From NCBI GenBank assembly GCA_023249105.1, contig JAHFDG010000010.1, forward strand, positions 113,701-177,700: a DNA stretch of 64,000 nt, written 5' to 3'. The position numbers and the translations under genes were made by a program. This document shows, in pieces, positions 8,631 to 17,467 of this stretch (position 1 is the first letter of the stretch; each line of letters starts with the position of its first letter). Below the pieces are notes generated by a model that did no database searches, was not told the DNA's origin, and was given only the letters and a program-made list of their open reading frames with translations. Source of the stretch: Candidatus Methanoperedens sp. Its GTDB lineage: Archaea > Halobacteriota > Methanosarcinia > Methanosarcinales > Methanoperedenaceae.

Positions 8631-9164
8631 TTAAATTTTTATCCGCACACTTAGTCCTGAATTCGGGCCTTGGGGTAATCCGAGTACAGTGTCTACACCT
8701 ATATTAATTCTTAAATCATTCAATAACCTTTCTGGATCAATCGTTTTACCAATCATCATTTGGGATTCTGGCCTCGGAGTTGAGACATGTTTTGCTCGAT
8801 ATATCTCGAGAGTGCCTCTTTTATCTTCAATCACCTTGCAGCAAAGTGCTCTGATATAAAATCTGTTAAACTCACCTTCTGCCAATGTTTCGTTGGCAGT
8901 AACTGGAACACTAACAATTTTTATCCCTTGATTAGTTTTTCTTGGCTCAGTTGGGTTTAAGCAATTTTTAGTTTTCAAATTATTTGCGAGTGTAGTCTCA
9001 TTATTTTCCTGAATTGCATTTTTAAGTAATTCAGGATAGTGTTTTTTTCCAGTTTCAGAGAGTCTTGAGCTTAAATATAACCTCTTATTTTTTATGTCTA
9101 ATTCTATTTCATCCAACATTAATTGTCTTGTTTTAGAATCCAAATTTTCAAATTTAAATACCAT
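8631..9164 (-). CDS. Unrecognised conserved-looking protein downstream of CBASS genes
   Basis: A 177-residue soluble protein I cannot assign. ATG at 9164 is chosen because GGAGG lies six bases upstream; a TTG at 9176 is possible. The N-terminal half is charged and helical (LDIKNKRLYLSSRL). The C-terminal half has strong-looking blocks: EGEFNRFYIRALC, YRAKHVSTPRPES and LPQGPNSGLSV. These look like a compact folded domain under constraint, not low-complexity sequence. It lies 47 bases downstream of the Cap15-like gene on the same strand, so it may be a third CBASS gene or an independent defence gene. Function unknown. Confidence 0.6.
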   Translation of the reverse strand: MVFKFENLDSKTRQLMLDEIELDIKNKRLYLSSRLSETGKKHYPELLKNAIQENNETTLANNLKTKNCLNPTEPRKTNQGIKIVSVPVTANETLAEGEFNRFYIRALCCKVIEDKRGTLEIYRAKHVSTPRPESQMMIGKTIDPERLLNDLRINIGVDTVLGLPQGPNSGLSVRIKI

Positions 9165-9211
9165 TTTAACCTCCAATCTTATTTAAATCATATAATATAT
9201 AATTTATCATA

Positions 9212-9814
9212 TTAAATCTTCTTCTGAAAGCGCTCAAAATGCAGACTACCATAATTCTGCCTATCCCTTCCTGTATAATATTCCCCTTCAAACATTTCAC
9301 CACTTTTAACTAAAGTAAGCCAAGCAGTCCCCCTATGTATATGCATTGTTTTTTTAGCATTAGCTTTCGGTTCATTAAGGTATGCATAGCTAAGGATTAT
9401 TCCCCCAGGATTTTCAGTTGTTAAAGTTGCTATAATGCTATGAGACTCGGAATTCTCTGTTCTAAGTATTATACTGATTCGCGTCCAACTTTGAATTATT
9501 TCTATTCTCGCATCATATTTTGTGCTATGTTCATCAAATGATGAAAGCAAATATCCCTCCCAATTTCCATTCAAATTAGGGAGGTTCACAAGTCCAATTT
9601 TTTGTATAATCGGTATTCTCCACAACCTTCTGTCAAAAATGCTGTAAAACAATCCATAAAATCCCATTACTGAAGGAGCATCGAACCACCAAGGAATGGC
9701 AAGTTGCAACACTCCCAAAGCATTATAGAGAGCCCATGATGCCAATATGCTTACAATCGCCAAAAGGACGGGCACAAGCTTCCTTTCATTTGAGTCAGTG
9801 GCATAATGATGCAT
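9212..9814 (-). CDS. cap15: Cap15-like CBASS effector (two TM helices plus beta-barrel)
   Basis: About 200 residues. Two hydrophobic segments at the N-terminus (about residues 14-36 and 40-63 from the ATG) are followed by a beta-rich domain opening with NLNGNWEGYL and ending GSLHFERFQ. This is the layout of Cap15, a membrane-disrupting CBASS effector with a small beta-barrel that binds a cyclic nucleotide. It directly follows a CD-NTase gene. ATG at 9814 lies six bases after that gene's stop; an in-frame TTG at 9835 would overlap it by 16 bases. The assignment rests on motif plus context; the ligand is unknown. Confidence 0.78.
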   Translation of the reverse strand: MHHYATDSNERKLVPVLLAIVSILASWALYNALGVLQLAIPWWFDAPSVMGFYGLFYSIFDRRLWRIPIIQKIGLVNLPNLNGNWEGYLLSSFDEHSTKYDARIEIIQSWTRISIILRTENSESHSIIATLTTENPGGIILSYAYLNEPKANAKKTMHIHRGTAWLTLVKSGEMFEGEYYTGRDRQNYGSLHFERFQKKI

Positions 9815-9819
9815 AGCTT

Positions 9820-10716
9820 TTACCAATTGTTCCAAAGGTTAATCAATGCAGAAATAAATTGTTTAGCTGCATTAATCGACCACTGCTCAGTTGAGTTTCC
9901 GAAGAGTAGTAGTTGTCCATTCTGGCACACAAAATTAGTGAAGTCTGATTTTGCAAGCCAATTGACAACATTACAAAATGTTTCTTGAAAGTTTCTTCCA
10001 AACTCATTGTTTGGAACGTTGTAAATCAAACATTCAATAAAATATGAAGGCGCTAGGCTTTCTTCAATGAGATTGTGTTTAATGAGATAAGTCCGAGCAT
10101 TCTTAAGAACTCGTACAGTCGGTTTATACCAGTCATTGGTGCTGGCATTTTTTTGCACTCCATTATCATAATGCGGTTTAGGAAAATTAATTACAGTGCG
10201 ATTCTCTCTGCGCGTATATAATATGATACCTTCGACATACTGCTCATAACTTAAGTTGAGAATACGTTGGTATTTACGATACTGAAGGCAAACAATAACA
10301 TCAGCAGGTAACCTTCCCGATGCGTCTCCGACTTTCAGGGATTTATTTCCTTCAGATATTTTTGATTCTCCACAGTAAGCCCTCAAAGCTGTGAGAACAT
10401 CAAATCTAAAATTATCCCATGAATAGATAGCAGAATTAGGATATATCTGTTTGAAGAATAAACTTTCATTTATTGGGAGAGCAGATAAATCATAATGAAA
10501 AGTAGAATTTAGTTGAACAACTATATCGACATCACTCTCGCCGTAAATATTGGTATCATTTTTATATGAGCCTTGGAGATATATCTCAAAATTTTTATCT
10601 TTGATCGGAGAACTATTTGCAACCAAAGCATTGCGAATGGATTCATGCGTTGTTTTTGAAGTTACTATAGCTCCTTGATGAGACCAAGTTTCAAATTGTG
10701 ATTCTGGAATTCCCAT
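9820..10716 (-). CDS. CD-NTase (CBASS nucleotidyltransferase)
   Basis: A 298-residue nucleotidyltransferase of the OAS/cGAS-like class. Seen: GS at residues 49-50 in LQGSYKNDT, D62 and D64 in GESDVDIVV, and a third acidic residue D139 in RLPADVIV, which together form the metal-binding triad. Such enzymes make cyclic di- or trinucleotides after phage sensing and activate the neighbouring effector. The next gene downstream is a Cap15-like membrane effector, giving a short type I CBASS without ancillary Cap2/Cap3 genes. The clade (CdnB or CdnE) and product cannot be decided by eye. Confidence 0.85.
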   Translation of the reverse strand: MGIPESQFETWSHQGAIVTSKTTHESIRNALVANSSPIKDKNFEIYLQGSYKNDTNIYGESDVDIVVQLNSTFHYDLSALPINESLFFKQIYPNSAIYSWDNFRFDVLTALRAYCGESKISEGNKSLKVGDASGRLPADVIVCLQYRKYQRILNLSYEQYVEGIILYTRRENRTVINFPKPHYDNGVQKNASTNDWYKPTVRVLKNARTYLIKHNLIEESLAPSYFIECLIYNVPNNEFGRNFQETFCNVVNWLAKSDFTNFVCQNGQLLLFGNSTEQWSINAAKQFISALINLWNNW

Positions 10717-10751
10717 AGTTTTTCTCTACTTCTTAAAAAATAAGGGCACTC

Positions 10752-11324
10752 CTATCGTGCCCTCACCGACTCCAGCGCCTGCGCCACCATCGCCTTGTAA
10801 GCATCCACATTCGTAGAATAATGCTCCTTCGCCTTCATGGCAGCCGGCTCACTGCCCGCAAGCTTCTCAAGGCGCTTCGCGGTATGCATCGCAGCATCCA
10901 CAACCCATCTGTCCCTTGTAGCCGCATCCACGACATGCATGGACTCAGCCCTGATGGATGTAAGCACATTTCCTTCCTTGGTCGTAAATGTGGTGGGCTT
11001 TCCTATTACAGCAATGAACTCAGGCGGCGTTGTTTTTGCCAATACCTGCGCTGCCTCAGGCTGGTACTGCCCTGCGGTCACAAAGAACGCACCTGTGGGG
11101 TCGACGATGCGCCCGCGCCAGAATTCTGAATCCGTACCTACATCTTCCTTCTCCGTGAGCGTGCCTACGATGAACACGCGGTTGCATTTTGCCCCGGTCG
11201 GGGTGATTAAGTACTGGGGAGAATATTGATCCTGCCCTTCCTTTGCCTGGAGGTTTGATTCCTTAAGCTCTGCTGCGAATATGCGGTGCGCCACTTCCCG
11301 TGTGAAACCATTGTTATCTGCCAT
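10752..11324 (-). CDS. RPA-associated protein (COG3390 type)
   Basis: A 190-residue protein with an OB-like fold segment (RVFIVGTLTEKEDVG...WRGRIVDPTGAFFVTAGQ) and a helical tail. It belongs to the archaeal RPA-associated proteins encoded beside RPA in Euryarchaeota, which join it on single-stranded DNA in replication and repair. It follows the RPA gene with two bases between stop and start, so the two are almost certainly one operon and made in matched amounts. Confidence 0.85.
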   Translation of the reverse strand: MADNNGFTREVAHRIFAAELKESNLQAKEGQDQYSPQYLITPTGAKCNRVFIVGTLTEKEDVGTDSEFWRGRIVDPTGAFFVTAGQYQPEAAQVLAKTTPPEFIAVIGKPTTFTTKEGNVLTSIRAESMHVVDAATRDRWVVDAAMHTAKRLEKLAGSEPAAMKAKEHYSTNVDAYKAMVAQALESVRAR

Positions 11325-11326
11325 GA

Positions 11327-12268
11327 TTACGCCTCCTGTGCGATCGGCGCGGCAGATGCTGCCAGTATCCTCTTAATTTCTTCTTCTATCGGCCTGACAT
11401 CCTGTTTTATTGATTCTACGAGTATGAACCTGTCAAGCTTGGCGCCGCTTACCACAAAATACCTGCCCACAAGCTTGCTCTTTATCATATCGAGCACCAC
11501 AGCCTGGTCAAGAGCCTCTGTCGCCATGTCCTTTGCCTTCTCAAGGGTGATGCCTGTCAGGGCTTCTGTAACTTCCCTGTTCAGCAGGATGTCCTGCACC
11601 TTCTCGCCGTCGTCCATGACCGCTTTGACGCGGAGGTCGTATGTTCCTTCAACCTTCCCGTGTTCGCCGCATGCGCCCTTAACAAGCGCCCTGTTGCATT
11701 CAGGACAGCGCTTGATTAGACCTGAGCCGCTCTGTATATCAACGATTGCGCCGCTGAATTCAGTTGGCGTTGAGCCTACTTCGATATCTTCTGTTATCGG
11801 GATAATCTCGCTCGTCTTATTGAGTTTGATACTGAACTGCCCCTGCCACTCGGAAGTCGCTACATTTTTGAATATGTAGTTCTTACCCTCTTCCACAGCC
11901 GGCAGCGCCGCTTTTACCCATTTCGTGAATTTAATCGTGCCGGACTCGTCTCCAAACAATCCCACCTGCGAGATGGATTCCTGGTTGGCTTCCCACAACT
12001 GGACGATTTTACCACGCACAGTTACCCATTTTCCATCCTCTTTGATATCTGATACCTTTACCTGTGGGGTTTCACGTGGAGCGAAAAATTCACTCTTGGG
12101 AACATTATGTTTCTTTAAGAAAGAGTTTATCACGTTTCTGCGTGCTTCTTCAGGAGGCACCTTGAATTTATTTATCAACTGGTCCAGACTTGATTCTATT
12201 TCACTTGTCTCAACTTTAATGCCCAGTTCCATGAATCGGGCTTCGATTTGTTTTGCTATTTGTTTCAT
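11327..12268 (-). CDS. rpa: Replication protein A (single-stranded DNA-binding, RPA41-like)
   Basis: A 313-residue single-stranded DNA-binding protein. The N-terminal helical region is followed by an OB fold (about 65-160: VTVRGKIVQLWE, GLFGDESGTIKFTKW) and a second OB-type domain. A zinc-finger-like set, CPECNRALVKGACGEHG, lies near residues 187-203. ATG at 12268 is preferred, with GAGG six bases upstream; TTG at 12280 is the longer option. It is the first gene of a two-gene operon with the RPA-associated protein. Fits the euryarchaeal RPA family in length and layout. Confidence 0.88.
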   Translation of the reverse strand: MKQIAKQIEARFMELGIKVETSEIESSLDQLINKFKVPPEEARRNVINSFLKKHNVPKSEFFAPRETPQVKVSDIKEDGKWVTVRGKIVQLWEANQESISQVGLFGDESGTIKFTKWVKAALPAVEEGKNYIFKNVATSEWQGQFSIKLNKTSEIIPITEDIEVGSTPTEFSGAIVDIQSGSGLIKRCPECNRALVKGACGEHGKVEGTYDLRVKAVMDDGEKVQDILLNREVTEALTGITLEKAKDMATEALDQAVVLDMIKSKLVGRYFVVSGAKLDRFILVESIKQDVRPIEEEIKRILAASAAPIAQEA

Positions 12269-12399
12269 ATCTTTCCTCAAGCCTCTTGTTTGAATTTTTT
12301 ATTTGAGAGGCAGATTCTACCTTATCCTGAGAACATATAAAGCTTATTAGAGCGGGGTGAAAGTAATATTTTAATAACTTGGAATTTCATTAAAAATAG

Positions 12400-13173
12400 A
12401 TGAACCAGATAAGTTATCCAGCCATAAAAGATAAAATCGTCGCCTTCATAAAATCAAAAGTCAGGGAATCGGGAGCGCAGGGAGCGGTAATCGGTTTAAG
12501 CGGGGGAATAGATTCAACCCTGACGGCTTATCTCACAGTTCGTGCCCTCGGTCCTGATAATGTCCTTGGGCTTATGCTGCCTGAGGGAGGCGTTACATCA
12601 AAACATGATGTGGACGACGCAGTGGAAGTCGCAAAGCTTTTGGGAATTGAGCATAAAATAATTGAGATATCTTCGGTTTTGAAGGCTTATTCATCAGCAA
12701 TCCCGGATTTTGACAGCGCCGCAAAAACTGCAAACGGGAACCTGAAAGCAAGAACGAGGATGTGCATACTGTATTATCATGCGAATCTCATGCATCGCAT
12801 GGTCGTGGGAACGGGGAATAAAACAGAACTGTTGCTTGGCTATTTCACAAAATACGGCGACGGCGGCGTGGATATCGAACCTATCGGAGGACTCTATAAA
12901 ACACATGTTCGGGAACTTGCCCGGCACATGGGCATAGCGGCGGGGATTATCGACAAAACGCCTACGGCGGGCTTATGGCCAGGACAGACCGACGAGAGCG
13001 AACTCGGAGTATCCTACGAGGTGGCAGACCTGATACTCACCATGCTGGTTGATGAAAATAAGGATGCGTCTTTCGTAAAGGAAAAATTCCCTCCCGAAAT
13101 AGTTGACCGGTTGACAGCGCGAATCTCATCCAACGAACACAAGAGGATGCCGCCGCAGTCTATTGATATCTGA
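12400..13173 (+). CDS. nadE: NAD+ synthetase
   Basis: A 257-residue NH3-dependent NAD+ synthetase, the last step of NAD synthesis. It shows the PP-loop LSGGIDST (residues 33-40) and the blocks GTGNKTELLLGYFTKYGDGG and PTAGLWPGQTDESELG typical of the family. There is no glutaminase domain, as usual for archaeal forms, so ammonia comes from elsewhere. Its 3' end overlaps the convergent tiaS gene by 14 bases. Another NAD gene, nadM, lies at 46.7 kb. Confidence 0.95.
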   Translation: MNQISYPAIKDKIVAFIKSKVRESGAQGAVIGLSGGIDSTLTAYLTVRALGPDNVLGLMLPEGGVTSKHDVDDAVEVAKLLGIEHKIIEISSVLKAYSSAIPDFDSAAKTANGNLKARTRMCILYYHANLMHRMVVGTGNKTELLLGYFTKYGDGGVDIEPIGGLYKTHVRELARHMGIAAGIIDKTPTAGLWPGQTDESELGVSYEVADLILTMLVDENKDASFVKEKFPPEIVDRLTARISSNEHKRMPPQSIDI

Positions 13174-14404
13174 TGAGTGGTTTTGAAAGATGGCGGCGGG
13201 CGCATGGGGGCACTTCATAAAATCCCTGCGAAATCTTTCTCTCTAATATCTCAAGCGCCTGCTCTTTTTTGACAGAACCGCATTTCTCGCATCTGTAACC
13301 CTGCCCTTTTCCTGCTGATTTCATGCGTTTGCCGCAGCAGATGGGATTGCGTAATTCGTGAATATTGAGGTCATTGATATTGATTTTTTCAATGTTCAAG
13401 GTCTTATCCTTAACACTCCCAAAAACCGTTACATCATCCTGCGGGCGAAGCTCCCTGATAATGCGCCTGAAGCCCTTCGTGGGTTCAAAAGCTGCGCATT
13501 CAATGACTGCGCTATTATCTTTCAGTTCAAAAATAACATGGCCTCCAACGATGATTTTCGGGGCGCTCTTGACTTTTCCTTTCAGGATATAAGAACGATT
13601 ATCCAGAACCTCATTTATTTTTGCGGGAATAAGATGCAAATCTGTGTTCTGGTTTGTCTTATAGACTACATACATCTCAACAGGCTCGCTTTTTATCATC
13701 GAGAAAGCGCGTCTTACCGCATTTTCACTGTTGCCCCGAATCCCGAACAGGATTGGGTCAGGCGAGTGGGGAGCAAACACCACGCGCTTGTTTTCATAAT
13801 CAACCGTGTCCCACGTATCCGGGCGGGTGGCTGCATCGGCGGCATATACGGATTCTTCGTTTATATCCCGCAGCGTTCCCCATCGTTCTTTTTCCCGGTA
13901 TGCGATTAATTCATAAGTGAAATCAGGAAGGCCGCACAATGCAAATCCCGAGGCGGCGAGCGCTCCGATTAACCCCCTGCCATTCTTGAATCCTTTATGG
14001 CTTATATTGTGCCGCCTGAGTATTTCCACAGCCTCCTGTATTTCCAGGACATCCCGGACGGCGCGCATGGAAAATTCAGCAAGCTCAGCTTTCATCTTTT
14101 CAGAGCTATCTTCAATAAAAACGACCCCAGGATTGGTGTTTTCGCTCGAAAAAACTGCCATTTTCCTTACGGTTTCGATTACAAGCTCTTTAATCGCTTC
14201 GATATCTTTATTCCTTCTAGGTTCAAGAGAAATCGCCAGAGCCGCATTGCCGCGTGTTTTGTAAATGATGTTGGGATTGAGCCGGATAAGCAGGGGATAA
14301 TCATTTATCCTGCCGTATTCTTTTAATTTTTCGATGAGCACAGCTGCCAGGTATGTCGTGCACATGCTTTCTTTTGAATCCGTGTCATCGAGCCCGATAA
14401 TCAT
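13160..14404 (-). CDS. tiaS: tRNA(Ile2) 2-agmatinylcytidine synthetase
   Basis: A 414-residue TiaS, which modifies cytidine 34 of tRNA-Ile(CAU) with agmatine so it reads AUA. Recognised by the N-terminal MIIGLDDTDSKESMCTTYLA, a central GRGLIGALAASG, an OB-fold region, and a C-terminal zinc ribbon (C356-C357, C372, C375). Full length for the family and archaea-specific. It converges on nadE with a 14-base overlap of coding sequences. Divergent from the HTH regulator at 14484, sharing an 80-base upstream region. Confidence 0.93.
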   Translation of the reverse strand: MIIGLDDTDSKESMCTTYLAAVLIEKLKEYGRINDYPLLIRLNPNIIYKTRGNAALAISLEPRRNKDIEAIKELVIETVRKMAVFSSENTNPGVVFIEDSSEKMKAELAEFSMRAVRDVLEIQEAVEILRRHNISHKGFKNGRGLIGALAASGFALCGLPDFTYELIAYREKERWGTLRDINEESVYAADAATRPDTWDTVDYENKRVVFAPHSPDPILFGIRGNSENAVRRAFSMIKSEPVEMYVVYKTNQNTDLHLIPAKINEVLDNRSYILKGKVKSAPKIIVGGHVIFELKDNSAVIECAAFEPTKGFRRIIRELRPQDDVTVFGSVKDKTLNIEKININDLNIHELRNPICCGKRMKSAGKGQGYRCEKCGSVKKEQALEILERKISQGFYEVPPCARRHLSKPLIRYQ

Positions 14405-14450
14405 AAAATGCTACACATACCCGTTGCATAATAAATCTTGGCACCATAGG

Positions 14451-14460
14451 GCTTTATATA
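14451..14460 (+). promoter_or_regulatory. TATA box of the HTH regulator gene
   Basis: GCTTTATATA ends 24 bases before the ATG at 14484. Archaeal transcription starts about 25 bases after the TATA centre, so the mRNA would be leaderless or nearly so. This supports 14484 as the start rather than the longer in-frame extension into tiaS. Confidence 0.5.
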
Positions 14461-14483
14461 GACGTAGAATCATTGAAAATTTG

Positions 14484-15452
14484 ATGAATAAGGAGTTGCT
14501 AATAAACCAGGCCATTTCTATCCTTGGCAAGGCCGGCTTCATCATTTCCGAACGATGCGACACCCGCCCGAGAAGTTTTGATATCGCAGCAAGGCGGGAT
14601 AACTTGTTACTCCTTATAAAAATTATCTCCAACATCGACGGCTTAAATGAAGAAACTACAAAGGAAATGCAGTTCCTTTCCAAACATCTGCGCGGTTATC
14701 CAATCGTAATCGGTGAAAAAACCCGCGACCATTCACTTGAAAGCGGCGTTGTTTATTTCAGGTACGGGGTGCCGGCAATCAATATCAGCACAATGGAGGA
14801 TTATTTCCTGGAAGAAATGCCGCCGTTGATTTATGCAGAGCACGGCGGCCTTTATGTTAATCTTGACGGCTTCATCCTGAAACAGGAACGCATAAAAAAG
14901 AATATATCCCTCGGGGCGCTTGCATCACTGCTTGGTGTTTCAAGAAGAACCATAAGCAAGTACGAAGACGGCGAAATGGCTGCAAGTGTTGATGTTGCAA
15001 TTAAGCTTGAAGAAATCCTTGATAAAGGTTTTACTGTTTCGGTTGATATATTCGAAAAACTTCATTCCAGGGATAGCCAGATACAGGAAACGGCTGCACA
15101 ACAGCATTCAAATGTTTTTTCTATCCTGCAAAATATGGGATTCGATGTATTGCCTATTTCACAGGCGCCATTTGACGCGGTTTCCCAGACCTCAAACCGA
15201 AAGGATGAGAATTCGACTATATTGACCGGTGTTGGTGATTACACAAGGACCATTGTCAAAAAGGCGCATCTTATGAGCAGCATCTCGGAAGTTGCAGGAA
15301 CACAGTCGCTGTTGATAGTTCACGGCGCCAGCAAGACGAAAAACATCGAAAAAACCGTGCTCATCGACGATAAAGAGCTAAAAAAGTTCGATGATAAGGA
15401 TGATTTTATAGACCTTTTGCAGGAGAGAAGGCATAAAATAGAGGTTTCTTGA
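14484..15452 (+). CDS. Archaeal HTH transcriptional regulator (COG1395 type)
   Basis: A 322-residue putative DNA-binding protein. The N-terminal domain (about 1-125) resembles restriction-endonuclease-fold domains, with SFDIAARRDNLLLLIKI. An XRE-type helix-turn-helix follows (about 130-185: ERIKKNISLGALASLLGVS, RRTISKYEDG). The C-terminal domain is again of unknown role. This matches the archaeal putative HTH-type transcriptional regulatory family. The start at 14484 avoids overlap with tiaS and sits just behind a TATA box; a longer frame opens at 14334. Targets unknown. Confidence 0.82.
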   Translation: MNKELLINQAISILGKAGFIISERCDTRPRSFDIAARRDNLLLLIKIISNIDGLNEETTKEMQFLSKHLRGYPIVIGEKTRDHSLESGVVYFRYGVPAINISTMEDYFLEEMPPLIYAEHGGLYVNLDGFILKQERIKKNISLGALASLLGVSRRTISKYEDGEMAASVDVAIKLEEILDKGFTVSVDIFEKLHSRDSQIQETAAQQHSNVFSILQNMGFDVLPISQAPFDAVSQTSNRKDENSTILTGVGDYTRTIVKKAHLMSSISEVAGTQSLLIVHGASKTKNIEKTVLIDDKELKKFDDKDDFIDLLQERRHKIEVS

Positions 15453-15815
15453 AAGGTCGAATATTGGATTTTCAGAAGTTCTAAGTTAGCAACTTCAAAC
15501 CTATTACGAACGGAGAAAATCGTCGCTTCGCAGTTCGAAGGGTCGCCCAGCCTCCCCACGCTTCGAGGCGCGCCGTCCCCGCAGGTATTCGGCTTTTGCC
15601 GAACCACGGTGGCGCGCCCGGAAGTGGGTTTTGCTCCCGTCTTGGCTCATATACATAATTGACCGTCAGTATGGGGAGATGTGTTTTATGAAACTAACTG
15701 TATTTCTTAAGCATATACCCAAAAATTATATCTATTATTATGATATTATTGTTATCAAAATATGAGTGATAATGCAAAATATAATTAAATAGGTAATTTA
15801 ACATTTTGTGATAAT
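15453..15815. other. Intergenic region: GC-rich block then AT-rich leader
   Basis: About 360 bases without a credible gene. The left half (about 15510-15650) is GC-rich and contains a long nested hairpin (listed separately). The right half (15660-15815) is strongly AT-rich and blends into the AT-rich gene at 15816. The abrupt change of composition suggests a junction between core sequence and acquired DNA. Confidence 0.5.
15567..15618. repeat. Nested hairpin with GGCGCGCC outer arms
   Basis: GGCGCGCC at 15567-15574 and again at 15611-15618 can pair as the outer stem. Inside, TTCGGC (15588-15593), a TTTT loop and GCCGAA (15598-15603) form a perfect inner stem. It could be an RNA structure, a transcription terminator for the upstream regulator, or the remnant of a mobile element end. 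No coding frame across it looks real. Confidence 0.5.
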
Positions 15816-16970
15816 ATGACATCATGGAAAAAATCATTTACTGAAGCTTTTAAAAATATTCGGCATTCTATAATTTGGTGGGTTATTGGCGGAATAATCA
15901 TATTAATTGGTTGGGCTATATTTTTTTATCAAATTGTTAGTATTAAAGGGGCTTTTATGAAAGGGAGCATGCCAAATTTCACCTACTTATTGATAGGTCT
16001 TATGTTAATGGTTTTTGGTTATAATATCGCAAAACAAAAGAATAAATTGCTTGATATTAAAAACAGTAAATGGTATTTTTGTTTATCAGCCGCAATAAAA
16101 AATCCAACAGATGTATTAATAAATATAAATTTATTAATAATATTAATAATATATATTCCAATCGTAATATTTTATTCAAAATTATATAATATATCCTTAA
16201 TAGGACAATTAGTTCTTTATATCATAGGTGGTTTATTAATTTGTTTTTATTACTATTTATTACGTGATATACAATTTTACAGCACATTTTATGATACACA
16301 AAAAAATATTTCAAAGTTATTGATTAAACCAAACTTTGCAGCTTTAGAGAATTTTGAGATAAATTATTATAAACTTAGGTCATTATTAAAAAAACGTCTT
16401 GGTTTATTTACTAGAAATATGTTAACATATGATTATAAAATGACTAATATTATGAAAAATATTGATATTTTTTTTGATGCTTCAATAGAGATATTGCTTT
16501 ATAAGGAAATAATGACTATCCCTTATACTCCACATGAGGAATATTTGAATTATTTGATAAAGTCTTCTTATAATGAAGAACCAGAACCTGAACAAGAAGA
16601 AATACAAATGGTGGATATAACTGACCAAGCTTATTGGGAAATTGAATATATTAATTATGAGGCAATAGCAATATTCTTGGGCTCATTCAGAAAGAACTTC
16701 ATTAACTCATATAGACCAAGGGCTATAAACATATATGCTATCGATGAGTTTTTTAATAAGTGGAATTTAGTTCTTGAAGGTAAAGAAAAAGAAATTTTTG
16801 ATAAAACAAAGAATAATGTAGACGAATATTACAGTAATATAGAAAAAAGAAAGATGCGAACAAATGACTTGATAATACGATTTTTAGAAATGCTTTTCAC
16901 AAACATAATAGCATTCGCTATTGTGATTTTAATTAGTTTATCATTATATCATTATTTTGGATTAAAATAA
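15816..16970 (+). CDS. AT-rich hypothetical membrane protein
   Basis: A 384-residue protein I do not recognise. Two N-terminal membrane helices (about 20-42 and 54-72), a second pair (about 98-120 and 128-148), a long cytoplasmic-type charged region (about 155-350), and a C-terminal helix (about 358-380). Base composition is far more AT-rich than its neighbours and the protein is rich in Ile, Asn, Lys and Tyr, which suggests horizontal transfer. It sits alone between a regulator gene and a broken rbcL copy. No catalytic motif is visible. Confidence 0.6.
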   Translation: MTSWKKSFTEAFKNIRHSIIWWVIGGIIILIGWAIFFYQIVSIKGAFMKGSMPNFTYLLIGLMLMVFGYNIAKQKNKLLDIKNSKWYFCLSAAIKNPTDVLININLLIILIIYIPIVIFYSKLYNISLIGQLVLYIIGGLLICFYYYLLRDIQFYSTFYDTQKNISKLLIKPNFAALENFEINYYKLRSLLKKRLGLFTRNMLTYDYKMTNIMKNIDIFFDASIEILLYKEIMTIPYTPHEEYLNYLIKSSYNEEPEPEQEEIQMVDITDQAYWEIEYINYEAIAIFLGSFRKNFINSYRPRAINIYAIDEFFNKWNLVLEGKEKEIFDKTKNNVDEYYSNIEKRKMRTNDLIIRFLEMLFTNIIAFAIVILISLSLYHYFGLK

Positions 16971-17174
16971 ATTAGAAATATTTTGTTATTGGAAAATTTA
17001 GATTTATGTTATATTTAAATCATTGTGTTGCACACTGACAACATTATCAACACGAATTGAAACCGAAACAGATTATTCTCCTTCAGTATCTCAGTTCCTT
17101 TTTGCCACAAGATGACATAACCAAAACTCTGCTCATCTGACAGTTAAATCTTTTAATTTATAAAATAATAGACG

Positions 17175-17420
17175 ATGAAAGGAGATAGAATAACAGCGAA
17201 AATTGATTGGTACGATAAATTCGTTGATTTGGATTATACCCCTGCAAAAGACGATTTGATTTGTTTATATTATTTTGAACCCGCAAAAGGGATAAGCGCA
17301 AAAGAAGCCATCGGGAGAATTGCCTCTGAAAGCTCTGCCGGGACATGGACTACCCTGCACGATTTGCCAGCAAGGGTCGAAAAGATTAAAGCACGGGCTT
17401 TTGAACTGAACGGCGGGTAG
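17175..17420 (+). pseudogene. Duplicated 5' fragment of rbcL
   Basis: An 81-codon frame almost identical to the first 75 codons of the intact rbcL at 18368: from KIDWY, through PAKGISAKEAIG, to ARAFEL. After FELNGG it stops, where intact rbcL continues FELDGKYVKIA. DNA identity over about 215 bases is high but not perfect (scattered third-position changes), so the copies have diverged. It keeps an SD (AAGGAGA) and a TATA-like tttataaaa near 17156, so it could still be transcribed. It holds only the start of the RuBisCO N-terminal domain and cannot be active. Confidence 0.85.
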
Positions 17421-17467
17421 GGCGGCTAATCTGGTTTATTCGCATTCGATTGTTCAGCGAAGGCATC

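Noticed and set aside
15320..15607. 95-codon minus ORF across the HTH regulator end and GC-rich block
   Set aside because: Shadow of the regulator gene followed by hairpin sequence; no domain or SD.
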